Assembly (NCBI RefSeq): GCF_004792655.1
Contig: NZ_SRZC01000025.1
Location: forward strand, 1-53,436
DNA length: 53,436 nucleotides
Direction of reading: 5' to 3'
Source: Palleniella muris
GTDB lineage: Bacteria; Bacteroidota; Bacteroidia; Bacteroidales; Bacteroidaceae
The position numbers and the translations under genes were made by a program. The notes below the pieces were generated by a model that was not told the DNA's origin, did not search any database, and saw only the letters and a list, made by a program, of their open reading frames with translations. This document shows positions 29,225-38,370 of this stretch, piece by piece; within the stretch, counting starts at the first letter, position 1, and every line of letters starts with the position of its first letter.

Positions 29225-30315
29225 ATTTCAAAAGCATCTCCTCTATACATTTTTTCTATATTATTGCCCCAGCGCAATTCTTTTTCCGTGCATGCATTTA
29301 ATGGCTTTATACGGCAATTGCCTATGATAAAGTTGCAGTCTGGACGTAGCAAGTCATTGGACATCAGATAAGTATTGTGTGATGTAACAAATATCTGATT
29401 GGAATATGCGAACAATTTTTTACAGATATTGAACGACAATGCAAAATGATAGAAGGCATCAAATTCATCAATCATGACAAATGACGCCTTGGACATTTTT
29501 TGAGTCCAGAAATACAACAGGGTTAATGAACTGGTGCCCGTTGATCTGATTTTATTAAATGGGACACCATTCCCCATATCACAAATCAACTGTGTGTCGC
29601 CCTTATTTGGATTTTTGAATTTAAATTCTTGCCCGCTGACAGATTCCAAGAATTTTGAAAAATCGGAGACAAGCCCATTCGCTATAATAAATTCCTCTAT
29701 AAAAGACACCCTTTCGTCTAAACCGGCAAAGCCCCTCTCTTCATGATTCCAAAAGAGTAACATTCCATTGACAAACTCTTTTAGTTTTGTCAGCGGATGT
29801 TCCGAATCAAGGGGATAGACGCTCCACAGATAACCTAATACAGACACCTTATTACTGCTGTTGGCCAATTGATGTTTGTTCTCTGCTGTCATTGGGAACT
29901 CATCGCCTTCCAGTGACAATCTATTATCTTCCAAATTAAACACCATCTTGCCATCAATTGTGATTCTTTCTTGCTCTATTCCAGCCGGACTTTTGGCGTA
30001 AGTGTACTCAATAATGGAAGCTCCGAACTTGAAAGTGTATTCAAACTCCACAAGTTCTTGTGGATGATAAACATTGATAACTGTGTCTGTTTGGTGCGGA
30101 TTTTTATTCTTCTGTGTGAGATGGAGTATTAAATCAAACAACGCAAGTGCTAAATTGGATTTACCGGCACCATTGGGACCATAAATTATGCCATTCTTCA
30201 CTATACCATCCTTGATAGCGTTATTATTGAATGAGTAACTGCTTGGGTGTGACAAGTCCCATTCGATTCTATCTGAGAAACCACGATAGTTTTTAGTTGC
30301 AAATTTTGTAAGCAT
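29221..30315 (-). CDS. RloA/AbiLi-like AAA ATPase
   Basis: An ABC/SMC-type ATPase of the AAA_15/AAA_21 group, 364 residues. It starts FATKNYRGFSDRIEWDLS, has Walker A YGPNGAGKS near residue 45, the Walker B region FVMIDEFDAF and the switch segment IFVTSHNTYLM. Such ATPases pair with RloB-like nucleases or TOPRIM proteins in antiphage units such as AbiL. Its own promoter lies at 30347-30354. The unit sits at the edge of the phage-like block, a common place for defence cargo. Confidence 0.65.
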   Translation of the reverse strand: MLTKFATKNYRGFSDRIEWDLSHPSSYSFNNNAIKDGIVKNGIIYGPNGAGKSNLALALFDLILHLTQKNKNPHQTDTVINVYHPQELVEFEYTFKFGASIIEYTYAKSPAGIEQERITIDGKMVFNLEDNRLSLEGDEFPMTAENKHQLANSSNKVSVLGYLWSVYPLDSEHPLTKLKEFVNGMLLFWNHEERGFAGLDERVSFIEEFIIANGLVSDFSKFLESVSGQEFKFKNPNKGDTQLICDMGNGVPFNKIRSTGTSSLTLLYFWTQKMSKASFVMIDEFDAFYHFALSFNICKKLFAYSNQIFVTSHNTYLMSNDLLRPDCNFIIGNCRIKPLNACTEKELRWGNNIEKMYRGDAFEI

Positions 30316-30346
30316 AGTGATTTTTATTTTATGTTAGTGTAGTTTG

Positions 30347-30354
30347 CAAAATTA
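30347..30354 (-). promoter_or_regulatory. Promoter -7 box of the AAA ATPase unit
   Basis: TAATTTTG on the minus strand (perfect TAnnTTTG), about 32 bases upstream of the ATPase start. No good -33 box is visible. Confidence 0.5.
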
Positions 30355-30504
30355 CAAAAAAAATAGCGGGTGTAATTTTTTTACGGTATAAAAATGTTTT
30401 TTGCATTGGCTTTTTAACTTCCGGTAACAAGTCCGTACAAAATAAAATACGATTCCAACCTTTATTTTTGCAATATTTAACGCCATCAATAAAACTTTTT
30501 GTGC

Positions 30505-30512
30505 TATTTTTG
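30505..30512 (+). promoter_or_regulatory. Promoter -7 box of the tRNA
   Basis: TATTTTTG, a perfect TAnnTTTG, 24 bases before the mature 5' end of the tRNA at 30537. Confidence 0.5.
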
Positions 30513-30536
30513 AGTAATATATTATATAGTAAATAT

Positions 30537-30609
30537 CGCGGAGTGGAGCAGTCGGTAGCTTGTCGGTCTCATACGCCGAAGGTCACAGGTTCGAGTCCTG
30601 TCTTCGCAA
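30537..30609 (+). tRNA. tRNA with CAT anticodon, initiator-type (fMet)
   Basis: A 73-base cloverleaf. Acceptor 30537-30543 with 30602-30608; anticodon stem TCGGT/GCCGA with loop CTCATAC (anticodon CAT); T arm ACAGG-TTCGAGT-CCTGT. The first pair is a C1:A72 mismatch, the hallmark of initiator tRNAs that blocks elongation use. Only the first base of CCA could be encoded. The anticodon stem has two rather than three of the usual G-C pairs (T-G at the third), which is atypical. A tyrosine recombinase gene ends about 110 bases downstream, so the 3' end of this tRNA may be an attachment site. Confidence 0.85.
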
Positions 30610-30680
30610 CAATACATTAGGTTTTAGTTTTGTTAAGTAAAAAGGTTGTGTTTGTTGTTTTGGCTCCTGCCATCAACAAG

Positions 30681-30720
30681 ACGGAGGGGTTGGCAGTATC
30701 CAACTCCTCCGTTTCATTTT
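30681..30720. terminator. Terminator between tRNA and integrase
   Basis: A 13-bp stem, 30681-30693 with 30700-30712, including one G-U pair, followed on the plus strand by GTTTCATTTT. It lies directly after the integrase stop codon on the minus strand and after the tRNA on the plus strand, so it can serve both. Confidence 0.65.
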
Positions 30721-31981
30721 AGAATTGTATGGCATTAAGCACTTTGTTTCTGCTTGCCACATCTCCTTGATTGTTATAATAGATGCTTTCACAGTTCTTC
30801 ACGCTTGTGCCCATCAGATTCGCAACATACAGTACCGGCACACCCTTGCTGATATAGTTCGTTATTGCCGTATGTCTGAAAGTATAGGTATGCAGGCTGA
30901 AATCACATTCAAGAATGTCACCAATCTTTTTCAGCCAGTGATTAAGAAGGCTGATAAAATGCTTGATGTCGCCATTGCTGGTCTTTTGGGTGGCGAGTTT
31001 GCGTTTACTACGTATCGGGAATATGTATCCGTCTTTGCTGACACTCTTCCACCTGTCCATAATCTCTTTCATCCTGTCATTAATGGGGACAGCACAGGGA
31101 ATCGCCTGTTTTTCAGATATTTTTCTGCGCTTGAAAACAAAATGGTCAACACCTCCGATGTTCTTAATATCTGAATATCTGAGTGCTATTGCGTCACAAG
31201 GTGACTGTCCCGTATAAAGAATAAAGATGCAGAAATCATGGTACAGTTCGGAATTGGGATTGTGTGGCAGTTCACCTTTTGTGAGTGACACGAATTTCCG
31301 GCACTGTTCTGTACTCAGTGTATGATATTTCTGCACAGAACTCTTGTTTTTGCCTCTCCACCGACAGTTTTTTACAGTGGACATGTCGAACCATCCCTGC
31401 TTTTCCGCCTTGGCAAGAGTGGCATGCAGCATGGCTGATATGTAGACATGACCCTTACCTTGCCTTTCCTTTACAATCCAGTCCATCACATTATTTATAA
31501 ATACTGAGTTGATGTCGGTAATAAGCAATTTGTCGTACTCTATCTTTTCATGTTCGCAAAATTCTTTCAGCCTTCCCTCTAACTTTGCGTACCCCTCGTA
31601 ACTGCCCTTTACAGAACCGTCCGCATGAGTCCTTCTTTTCAGTTCGGTAATTATAAATTCTATCACCTGAGCAACGGTCTTTGGACCATCATTACCGAAG
31701 TTGTCCGCGTGTACGGCAGCGAGAAAACCGTAAAGGCTTCCTGTCCATTCAATGGCCATTCTGTCATACCTCTGCTTGTATTCGACAAGAATGGCATTGT
31801 TTTCTTCACTGTAGGGGGCTGAGGGGATAAAACACTGCTTCCTCTGGTTCCAATGCTTTTTCAGAAGTTTTCCCTTTAAGAGTTTGTTTACTGCGAGAAA
31901 TTTTGTCTCTCCATCCTGATAGAAACGTAAACGAAGGCTAAAACCCGATGTCCCGTAAGACTGATAATTAATGTAGATCAT
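30719..31981 (-). CDS. Tyrosine recombinase (integrase), 420 aa
   Basis: An N-terminal SAM-like DNA-binding part and a C-terminal catalytic domain of the phage integrase family. YTFRHTAITNYISKGVPVLY is the box II region with its Arg-His, and the nucleophile would be in ESIYYNN. Where box I normally has TG-x-R the sequence reads YTGQSPCDAIAL, so the first catalytic Arg is not in its usual place, and the His before FRH is Tyr. Many Bacteroidota integrases vary here, so activity cannot be judged. It lies next to an initiator-like tRNA, its probable target. Confidence 0.75.
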   Translation of the reverse strand: MIYINYQSYGTSGFSLRLRFYQDGETKFLAVNKLLKGKLLKKHWNQRKQCFIPSAPYSEENNAILVEYKQRYDRMAIEWTGSLYGFLAAVHADNFGNDGPKTVAQVIEFIITELKRRTHADGSVKGSYEGYAKLEGRLKEFCEHEKIEYDKLLITDINSVFINNVMDWIVKERQGKGHVYISAMLHATLAKAEKQGWFDMSTVKNCRWRGKNKSSVQKYHTLSTEQCRKFVSLTKGELPHNPNSELYHDFCIFILYTGQSPCDAIALRYSDIKNIGGVDHFVFKRRKISEKQAIPCAVPINDRMKEIMDRWKSVSKDGYIFPIRSKRKLATQKTSNGDIKHFISLLNHWLKKIGDILECDFSLHTYTFRHTAITNYISKGVPVLYVANLMGTSVKNCESIYYNNQGDVASRNKVLNAIQF

Positions 31982-32283
31982 ACTCCAAAAATTGTTTGAA
32001 TCACGTCATGAAATTGCTTGGATTTCGTACATAAAAACCATGCACACTTTTTGCGTGATTTTAGACTTTTGAAGCTGCTTTGGACTTTTTTTACAAAAGT
32101 GTGGAAGAGGAGTCTGTTAACCTTTCCAGCTTGTCAATTTGTGAGATAACGCTCTGTTTATCAAAAAAGTCCGCCAATGAATTAAACTGAAATTTAATCA
32201 TCGTCGAACTTTCATCTTTTAGACATGACGTCATTCTGCGGAGAGAACAGGAATACCTTACTTTTTCCAAGGCGGCAGTCCTC

Positions 32284-33012
32284 ATGGGATGCTCACGCCA
32301 GTACATTTATAAGCTCGTGTCGCAAGGCAAGCTGAAAGCCTCACGCATCAGCAGCCGCATGGCGATAATACGCCGTGCCGACATCGAGGCCATGCTGGAG
32401 GGAAATCCTTATAACAAGGTAGTCTTCGGCAACCGACCGAAAGCCGCAATTACTAAGCGGCATCAGAAGGAAACCGCACATGTTGCTGACGAACCTCTGA
32501 CCTACCTTTCCGGCGAGGAGGTGATGTCCATTTATAAGGTAAAGCAGATGTGGCTTTACACCACCGCCAAGCGTAACCGGATTCCCATGTGCCGCATTGC
32601 AGGAAAAAACTATTATAGCAAAAGCCACGTGGAGGAATGTCTCGGCCTTACCGCTGACACTTCCGCAATCACCGAATGGCTCACCACAGACGAAGTGCTC
32701 GGGGAGTTCGGCATGAAAGCTGCCGCCATCCGTGCCAACGCCTACCGCCACAGCATTCCCACCAGGAAGGAACACGGCATCACCTATTATTCCAAGCCTC
32801 ACCTTGCGGAACTGCGACAAACGGATGTGATGGCAGATGAACGCTACTGCACCGTGGATGAGGTGTCAGAGAAATACGGCCTGTCTAAAGCGAACATCCA
32901 CCATATCACCAAAGTTCATGGCATAGAGAAGAAGAAAGTGGGCGTAAGAAACTTGCTACTCCGTGCTGATGTAGAGCGTGCGATGGCGGAAAGAGCGGCA
33001 AAGGGACTGTGA
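32284..33012 (+). CDS. Multi-HTH DNA-binding protein (excisionase-like)
   Basis: Contains about four copies of a MerR/Xis-type helix-turn-helix (SRQYIYKLVSQGKLKASR; SGEEVMSIYKVKQMWLY; TTDEVLGEFGMKAAAIRANA; TVDEVSEKYGLSKANIHHI), each followed by a short wing. Single-copy forms are excisionases or transcription regulators. The reading frame is open back to the TGA at 32188, and the first HTH clearly begins upstream of the ATG (EYLTFSKAAVL), but no ATG, GTG or TTG is present there. Either a rare start codon is used or the start was lost. The gene lies upstream of the 33144 integrase. Confidence 0.65.
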   Translation: MGCSRQYIYKLVSQGKLKASRISSRMAIIRRADIEAMLEGNPYNKVVFGNRPKAAITKRHQKETAHVADEPLTYLSGEEVMSIYKVKQMWLYTTAKRNRIPMCRIAGKNYYSKSHVEECLGLTADTSAITEWLTTDEVLGEFGMKAAAIRANAYRHSIPTRKEHGITYYSKPHLAELRQTDVMADERYCTVDEVSEKYGLSKANIHHITKVHGIEKKKVGVRNLLLRADVERAMAERAAKGL

Positions 33013-33065
33013 ACAATAATTATAATACGTTTATCCGTAAATTACCGTCATTAACTGTCACCAAT

Positions 33066-33088
33066 GGCATATCATTCAGTTCCTTTGC
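33066..33088 (+). repeat. 23-base promoter-like direct repeat, copy 1
   Basis: Identical to 35469-35491, and both copies are preceded at similar distance by TTACCGTCA. It ends in TTCCTTTGC, one base off the TAnnTTTG -7 box, and lies about 55 bases before the integrase start. Confidence 0.6.
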
Positions 33089-33143
33089 ATCATGGAGAAA
33101 CGCTCCACCCTGTAATATTCATCAATAATAATCAGAATAAGCA

Positions 33144-34268
33144 ATGGCAAATATCTGTAAGACCGTGAACCTTTACACACGGAAAATCAAGGGCGGCAGG
33201 ATGCTGTCCTACTTCCTCGATTACTATCCCGGCTACCGTGACGAAACCACCAACAAGGTGCTTCGCCACGAGTCTCTCGGCATTTACATCTACGCACACC
33301 CGAAGACACAGCGCGAGAAGGACTACAACGCACGCCTGTCGGAGAAGGCCGAGGCACTGCGCTGCCGCCGCTACGAGGAAATTGTAAACGAGCGTTACGA
33401 GTTCTTCGACCGCAACAAACTCAACGGTAGCTTCATTGACTACTTCAAGAAATACGCCGTGAAGAAGAACTCACGCTACGAGCAGGCGTTCCTGCACTTC
33501 AACTGGTTCACAGGCGGCAAATGCACCTTTGCCGAAATCACCGTGGAACTTTGCAACAAGTTCCTGGAATACCTGCGCACCACGCATCAGGCAATTCACA
33601 CCAAGCGCAAGCTGCACACCAACACCATAGCCGGCTATTGGTCTGCGTTTCTCGGCACACTCCATGCCGCCCACCGTGACAGGAAGATAAAGGAGAATCC
33701 CTGTCCCTATTTAGAACGTGCCGAGAGCATTCCGACTGATAAGGTGGGACTGTCAGCGGAAGAACTCATACGTCTGGCAGAAACACCTTGTGAGGTTCCC
33801 GTGCTGAAAGCGGCATTCCTGTTCTCCTGCCTTACAGGACTGAGAAAGAGTGATGTCAAGACATTCTCTTGGAAAATGGTACAGCCAGAGGCGGACGGCA
33901 CGCTCTATATCACCACCCGTATGCAAAAGACAAAGCAGATTGCCCACAATCCGATAGGGGACGAGGTGCTGGCGTTGATAGACAATAATTCAAGGAAGGG
34001 ACTTGTGTTTCCCGGCTTCAAGGACAGCATGACACAGACAGTACTCAAACAATGGGTAAAGGCGGCAGGCATCACCAAACACATCACCTACCATTCGAGC
34101 CGCCACACCTTTTGTTCCCTGCAACTGGAGGCAGGAACGGACTCCCGAACCGTGCAGGAACTTGTCGGTCACAAGAACCTCGCCACCACGCAGCGGTATC
34201 TTGACAGCGTTGACCGCAGGAAGAAGGAGGCGGCAAACTGCATCACATTGAAACGCAAGCCGGAATAG
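33144..34268 (+). CDS. Tyrosine integrase of the mobilizable element
   Basis: A 374-residue tyrosine recombinase with an intact catalytic set: R233 (LTGLRKSD), H317 and R320 (YHSSRHTF), H343 (VGHKN) and Y352 (TTQRYLDS). The N-terminal 100 residues are an arm-binding region and 95-190 a SAM-like core-binding domain. It should catalyse site-specific integration and excision of the element at 32-53 kb. Its upstream region shares a 23-base sequence with that of the excisionase-like gene at 35527, suggesting joint control. Confidence 0.85.
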   Translation: MANICKTVNLYTRKIKGGRMLSYFLDYYPGYRDETTNKVLRHESLGIYIYAHPKTQREKDYNARLSEKAEALRCRRYEEIVNERYEFFDRNKLNGSFIDYFKKYAVKKNSRYEQAFLHFNWFTGGKCTFAEITVELCNKFLEYLRTTHQAIHTKRKLHTNTIAGYWSAFLGTLHAAHRDRKIKENPCPYLERAESIPTDKVGLSAEELIRLAETPCEVPVLKAAFLFSCLTGLRKSDVKTFSWKMVQPEADGTLYITTRMQKTKQIAHNPIGDEVLALIDNNSRKGLVFPGFKDSMTQTVLKQWVKAAGITKHITYHSSRHTFCSLQLEAGTDSRTVQELVGHKNLATTQRYLDSVDRRKKEAANCITLKRKPE

Positions 34269-34404
34269 CGTCAGTTTGTTGATGTTGCTGTCTAACAAGC
34301 GATTGGAGTATGATTTTGAGTATGAAATCATACCCCAATATTAATTTGTCATAAATTACTGCGTTTACTTGCAGCTATTTCCGCATATACCCGAACCGCC
34401 ATGG

Positions 34405-34412
34405 TAACTTTG
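34405..34412 (+). promoter_or_regulatory. Promoter -7 box
   Basis: TAACTTTG, a perfect TAnnTTTG, 54 bases before the ATG of the membrane protein gene at 34467. Confidence 0.5.
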
Positions 34413-34466
34413 CAGTAAATAACCGTCACCAAGACGTAATATCAAACAATTACACTATCATAGAGC

Positions 34467-35243
34467 ATGAAAAATTTGAATACGCTTATCAGCAAAGAGA
34501 CCTGCCTTTTCTATGGCCTTCCCGGCACAGCCATCCTTGCCGTGTCGCTCATCCTGTCCTGCAAAGTCGGCAACGACTTCGGAGGGAGTACGTTTGTGAA
34601 CACTGTTTCCTTCCGTGGCAGTAATGTCCTGTTGTGGCTGCTGTACTTGGTATTGTTCCAGTACCTGCCTGTTGACTTGATGAGGATTTGGCTGTCAAAG
34701 AAAAATTCTGCCGGCATTGACGCGGCGGAGACAAGTACTGATATAAATACGGTCAAACATCCAATTACCACTGTTCAACCCATGACAGCCGAAGAATACA
34801 AAGCCCATTGCGCCGAGTTTGAGCGTAAGAAGCAGGAGGAGCATCAAAAGCTCGTCAATCCCATCATGGACTATGTGGGCAGGGTGATGTCACCGTTTAT
34901 GGAGGAAAAAGACCTTGACCTGCTCCGCAATGAGATCCGGGCATGGTGCGACAACCCGGGCTACAAGCCCCAGCCGGTCAAGTTAAAACCTGCTCATGAA
35001 TACAAGGACAAGCTAAAGACTGTCTCTTTCAAGCATTTCGTCTGGAACATCGCCGCGAGGCTCGGATTCGAGAACGGATATTCTGTAAGAATACAGGCCA
35101 AATTCATCAAGTCATTGTTCCCCAACGAGCTTGCGGACATCGAGGCCAAGTCGTTGGAAAGAAGTCTGACCAGCTCACCTGACGACGGACACATCAAACT
35201 TGACAGACCGGTTTATACGGATAATTATATTTTCCACTTTTAA
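34467..35243 (+). CDS. Two-TM protein of mobilizable elements, 258 aa
   Basis: Two N-terminal membrane segments (LPGTAILAVSLILSC; VLLWLLYLVLFQYLPVDLM) then a cytoplasmic helical domain that ends in strands. Proteins with this layout are common beside integrases in Bacteroidales mobilizable transposons; no function is known to me. It has its own promoter box upstream and a strong terminator 40 bases after the stop. Confidence 0.6.
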   Translation: MKNLNTLISKETCLFYGLPGTAILAVSLILSCKVGNDFGGSTFVNTVSFRGSNVLLWLLYLVLFQYLPVDLMRIWLSKKNSAGIDAAETSTDINTVKHPITTVQPMTAEEYKAHCAEFERKKQEEHQKLVNPIMDYVGRVMSPFMEEKDLDLLRNEIRAWCDNPGYKPQPVKLKPAHEYKDKLKTVSFKHFVWNIAARLGFENGYSVRIQAKFIKSLFPNELADIEAKSLERSLTSSPDDGHIKLDRPVYTDNYIFHF

Positions 35244-35281
35244 CCACAACCGTCTTACTCTAATACCCACAATATGTTACA

Positions 35282-35308
35282 GGGAAGCTCGTCCGGGCTT
35301 CCCTTTTT
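35282..35308 (+). terminator. Rho-independent terminator
   Basis: Stem GGGAAGC (35282-35288) with GCTTCCC (35297-35303) followed by five T, after the two-TM protein gene. Confidence 0.8.
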
Positions 35309-35468
35309 CGTTGTATGCCATAGTGCCCTGTGTTACCTGTTGATTGCCACACAACACCTGCCTTATTCTCATTTTTACCTTTCTTTCCCTCCATTTTTAC
35401 CCCTTGTTTCTTGATAGTACGATTATCTTGGGATTACCCGCCGATTACCGTCAATATCCTGTTTCACA

Positions 35469-35491
35469 GGCATATCATTCAGTTCCTTTGC
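35469..35491 (+). repeat. 23-base promoter-like direct repeat, copy 2
   Basis: Exact copy of 33066-33088, including the preceding TTACCGTCA. It lies 36 bases before the start of the excisionase-like gene and probably drives the replication/mobilization genes. Confidence 0.6.
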
Positions 35492-35526
35492 CACCGGTTT
35501 TTAATACGACTAATATGCAATAAACT

Positions 35527-35889
35527 TTGACTTTCAACGACCTTCCGCAGGTCGTGGCCGAGCTTCGGGATGAGGTAATCGGCATGAGGCGGATGCTCAG
35601 CCATCTGCGAGACGAGAACGCACAACACAAAGAGAACACCCACCGTCCCATGTCGGTAGAGGAAGCGGCCGAATATCTGAAGATACCGCTACGCACCCTT
35701 TATATGAAACTGGGCAACGGCACAATCCCCGCCACCAAGCCGGGCAAGCGGTACGTACTCTATCAGGACGAGCTTGACAAGTGGCTGGAGTGCAACCGCA
35801 AGAATCCCGTACCGCTTACCGTAGAGGAAGAAAACGCGGCAATCCTCGCCTCCAACAGACGCAAGCCCGACAAAGCAGACTGGAGGTGA
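35527..35889 (+). CDS. Excisionase-family HTH protein, 120 aa
   Basis: Residues 1-40 form a coiled coil (LPQVVAELRDEVIGMRRMLS) and 43-90 a helix-turn-helix of the HTH_17 type (SVEEAAEYLKIPLRTLYMKL then a wing GKRYVLYQDELDKWL). Such proteins bind attachment sites or regulate transfer genes in Bacteroidales mobilizable elements. The start is probably the TTG at 35527, as no ATG is in frame before the conserved MTFNDLP-like beginning. It precedes the primase-like gene by 2 bases. Confidence 0.7.
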   Translation: MTFNDLPQVVAELRDEVIGMRRMLSHLRDENAQHKENTHRPMSVEEAAEYLKIPLRTLYMKLGNGTIPATKPGKRYVLYQDELDKWLECNRKNPVPLTVEEENAAILASNRRKPDKADWR

Positions 35890-35891
35890 GT

Positions 35892-36485
35892 ATGGAAGAC
35901 TGCTATACATTTTCATTCTTCCGCGCACCGGTTCAGAACACGGTTCCGAATATGGCATTCAGCATCCTTGATGCCTACCGCTACATTTCGGGGCCAATAG
36001 CCAAAGAGCGGACGGAACAATTGCGTACCATGGCCTCACATGACGAAGCCAGACGGTTCAAGGCACAGCACTTTGACTACTGCACATTCTCTGGCCTGTT
36101 CTGTTCCCGCTCCTCATCACAACTCATCCAACATTCAGGGCTGATATGTGTGGATTTTGACCATGTGGAGAATGTGCCTGCGCTAAAACAGCAATTACTT
36201 GAGCATGAGTATTTCAATACTATCCTGATGTTCACCTCACCTTCGGGCAACGGGGTAAAATGGATTGTGGAAGTTAACCTACAAGGTTGGGAACACTCCC
36301 GTTTCTTCAAATCTATGGCAAACTGTCTGAAAGCGACAGGACTTCCTCCTGTGGACATCTCGGGCAGTGATGTGGCCAGAGCCTGTTTCCTGCCATACGA
36401 CCCCGAAGCATATATCCATCCAAAATTTCAATCCTATGTCAAAGAAACCTTTTATACCCCTGCAGTGGGAAGCATGCTCGGATGA
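35892..36485 (+). pseudogene. VirE-N domain, N-terminal part of a broken primase-like gene
   Basis: Start at the ATG at 35892 (MEDCYTFSFFRAPVQNTVPN). The sequence matches the VirE/BT4734-type N-terminal domain that precedes DUF3987 helicase-primase-like proteins in mobilizable elements (GLICVDFDHVENV, MFTSPSGNGVKWIVEV, SGSDVARACFLPYD). The frame shifts near 36440: coding sense continues in the next frame (SKKPFIPLQWEACSDE) up to an in-frame TAA at 36610-36612, after which the DUF3987 part goes on. So one ancestral gene is split by a frameshift and a nonsense codon. Confidence 0.65.
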
Positions 36486-36633
36486 AAACCGCATGCCTAT
36501 ATGCAATAAGGTATGTTCTGACGATTGGGGCAACGATAGAGACAATGATGTGGAACGGATTGTCTCCTTGGTTGAACAACAGGGCGCAGACATTGCACCA
36601 TCCTATGAGTAATGGGTAAAGCTCGGCTTTGCA

Positions 36634-38370
36634 TTGGCGGATGGATTTGGAGAGAACGGGCGTGAATATTTCCTGCGCCTGAGTACCCTTCATTCTGGCT
36701 GTACCATTGAAGCTGCGAAACTGCAATATGACAAATGTCTCCGTTCCGGCAATTCCGGCATCACCCTGTCCACCTTCTTTCATCTGGCAAAGCAGGCCGG
36801 AATATCCATTTCCATACCAAGTGGTAAAATGGCAATTTGGCAAAATGGTAATTTGAGAGACCGTAAGGATAAACAAAACGGTGCGGAAATATCCAAAAGT
36901 CCAAATTGCCATATTGGTAATATGGAAATATCGGAGGAGAAAGAAGCCGTAAAAGTCCAAAATACCAAATATCCATATTGCCAAAACGGTAAAACGGACA
37001 TTTCGGACAAATGGATATTGGAGGAAGAGGATCTGCCGCTTTTCCCCAAAGAGGTATATGAGCACCTGCCACCATTCCTCGATGGTGTGGTGCGAAGTGC
37101 CATATCACCGTCGGACAGGGATATGCTGCTGATTGGGGTAATTACGGTACTCTCTTCCACGCTGGGCAAAGTGAGCGGTGTCTATGATGAGCGCATTGTC
37201 TATCCAAATCTGTACCTCTTTGTCTCAGCTGATGCAGGCATGGGCAAGGGAGCGTTGACCCTGTGCCGTGAGCTGGTTGCGCCCATCAATGCCGAATTGC
37301 GTGCCGTGGCCAGACAGCAACAGGAAAATTCAGACAATGGCAAAGAGAAAGAAGTTCCCATGCCCACCCTTATCATTCCGGCCAACAGCAGTGCCAGCGC
37401 GTTCATCAAGACCTTGGCAGACAACAACGGTACCGGGCTGATGTTCGAGACGGAAGGCGACACGCTCAGCCAGACGTTGAAGTCTGATTACGGGAACTAT
37501 TCCGACACGTTGCGCAAGGCGTTCCACCATGAGCCTGTATCGCTGTGCCACCGTAAGGACAGGGAATTTCTTGAGCTGGACTGTCCCAAGCTTAGTGTCG
37601 TATTGGCAGGAACACCCGGACAGGTCCGCAGCCTCATACAGGATTCCGAGAACGGACTGTTCAGCCGCTTCATGTTCCTCAATGTAAAGTTCGAGAAGAA
37701 TATCCGCAACGTGTTTGCCGTGACCGACTCCAAGCATTCAAAGACAGAAGTGTTCCGTCGGTTAGGCGGGCGATACAAGGAACTGTCGGGAAAAATCCAA
37801 CGGGAGGCGTCGGCATACGAGGTCAGCATTCCGCCTTTTCTGCACAGTCATTTCATGGAACACTACAACCGGCTGAACGACGAATGCTGCGAAGCCGTCG
37901 GCAACAGGATGCAGGGTGTGGTAAGAAGGAACGGCCTGATGGCATTCCGCATCATGATGGTGCTGACGATTGTCCGGCATCTGACGGATGACAGCTATCA
38001 TCCGATAACGGAAGGACAGTCCCTGAAGCTGGAATGTTCCGGTGAAGATTACCATACAGCCCTCACTATTGCCGAGACATTGCTGTACCATTCCGCATAC
38101 ATGTTCCGCCGGTTGGAGAAACCTGTCACTCCATCATTGACAACTGGTAGAAATGACAGAAGAGAGATGCTGTACGGCATGTTGCCCGACAGTTTCACCA
38201 AACAGGAGTATCTTTCTATTGTCCGTCAGCAGGAGTTCAGCGAGAGCACCTGTAACAAATGGATTGACCGGTATGTTGCGGAAAACCGTCTCCGGCATTG
38301 CGGACACTCCAAGTATGAGAAGATACAGGATGCGCCGCTTCATGCCAATTCCTCATCGGCTCCCCAATAA
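36634..38370 (+). CDS. DUF3987 protein, C-terminal part of the broken primase-like gene
   Basis: A 578-residue frame with the DUF3987 pattern: PSDRDMLLIGVITVLSSTLG, Walker-A-like SADAGMGKGALT, MFETEGDTLSQTLKSDYGNY and LAGTPGQVRSL. DUF3987 proteins resemble replicative helicases and start element replication. Its true N-terminus is in the segment 35892-36612, so the product here probably lacks the VirE-N domain. Residues about 65-130 are a variable linker encoded by short A/T-rich repeats (36825-37020). Confidence 0.7.
   Translation: MADGFGENGREYFLRLSTLHSGCTIEAAKLQYDKCLRSGNSGITLSTFFHLAKQAGISISIPSGKMAIWQNGNLRDRKDKQNGAEISKSPNCHIGNMEISEEKEAVKVQNTKYPYCQNGKTDISDKWILEEEDLPLFPKEVYEHLPPFLDGVVRSAISPSDRDMLLIGVITVLSSTLGKVSGVYDERIVYPNLYLFVSADAGMGKGALTLCRELVAPINAELRAVARQQQENSDNGKEKEVPMPTLIIPANSSASAFIKTLADNNGTGLMFETEGDTLSQTLKSDYGNYSDTLRKAFHHEPVSLCHRKDREFLELDCPKLSVVLAGTPGQVRSLIQDSENGLFSRFMFLNVKFEKNIRNVFAVTDSKHSKTEVFRRLGGRYKELSGKIQREASAYEVSIPPFLHSHFMEHYNRLNDECCEAVGNRMQGVVRRNGLMAFRIMMVLTIVRHLTDDSYHPITEGQSLKLECSGEDYHTALTIAETLLYHSAYMFRRLEKPVTPSLTTGRNDRREMLYGMLPDSFTKQEYLSIVRQQEFSESTCNKWIDRYVAENRLRHCGHSKYEKIQDAPLHANSSSAPQ
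36825..37020. repeat. Short degenerate repeats in the DUF3987 linker
   Basis: Imperfect copies of units like TTGGCAAAATGG and CCATATTGCCAAAA recur in both orientations over about 200 bases. They could be iterons, an origin of transfer or replication, or only an unstable linker. Confidence 0.4.
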
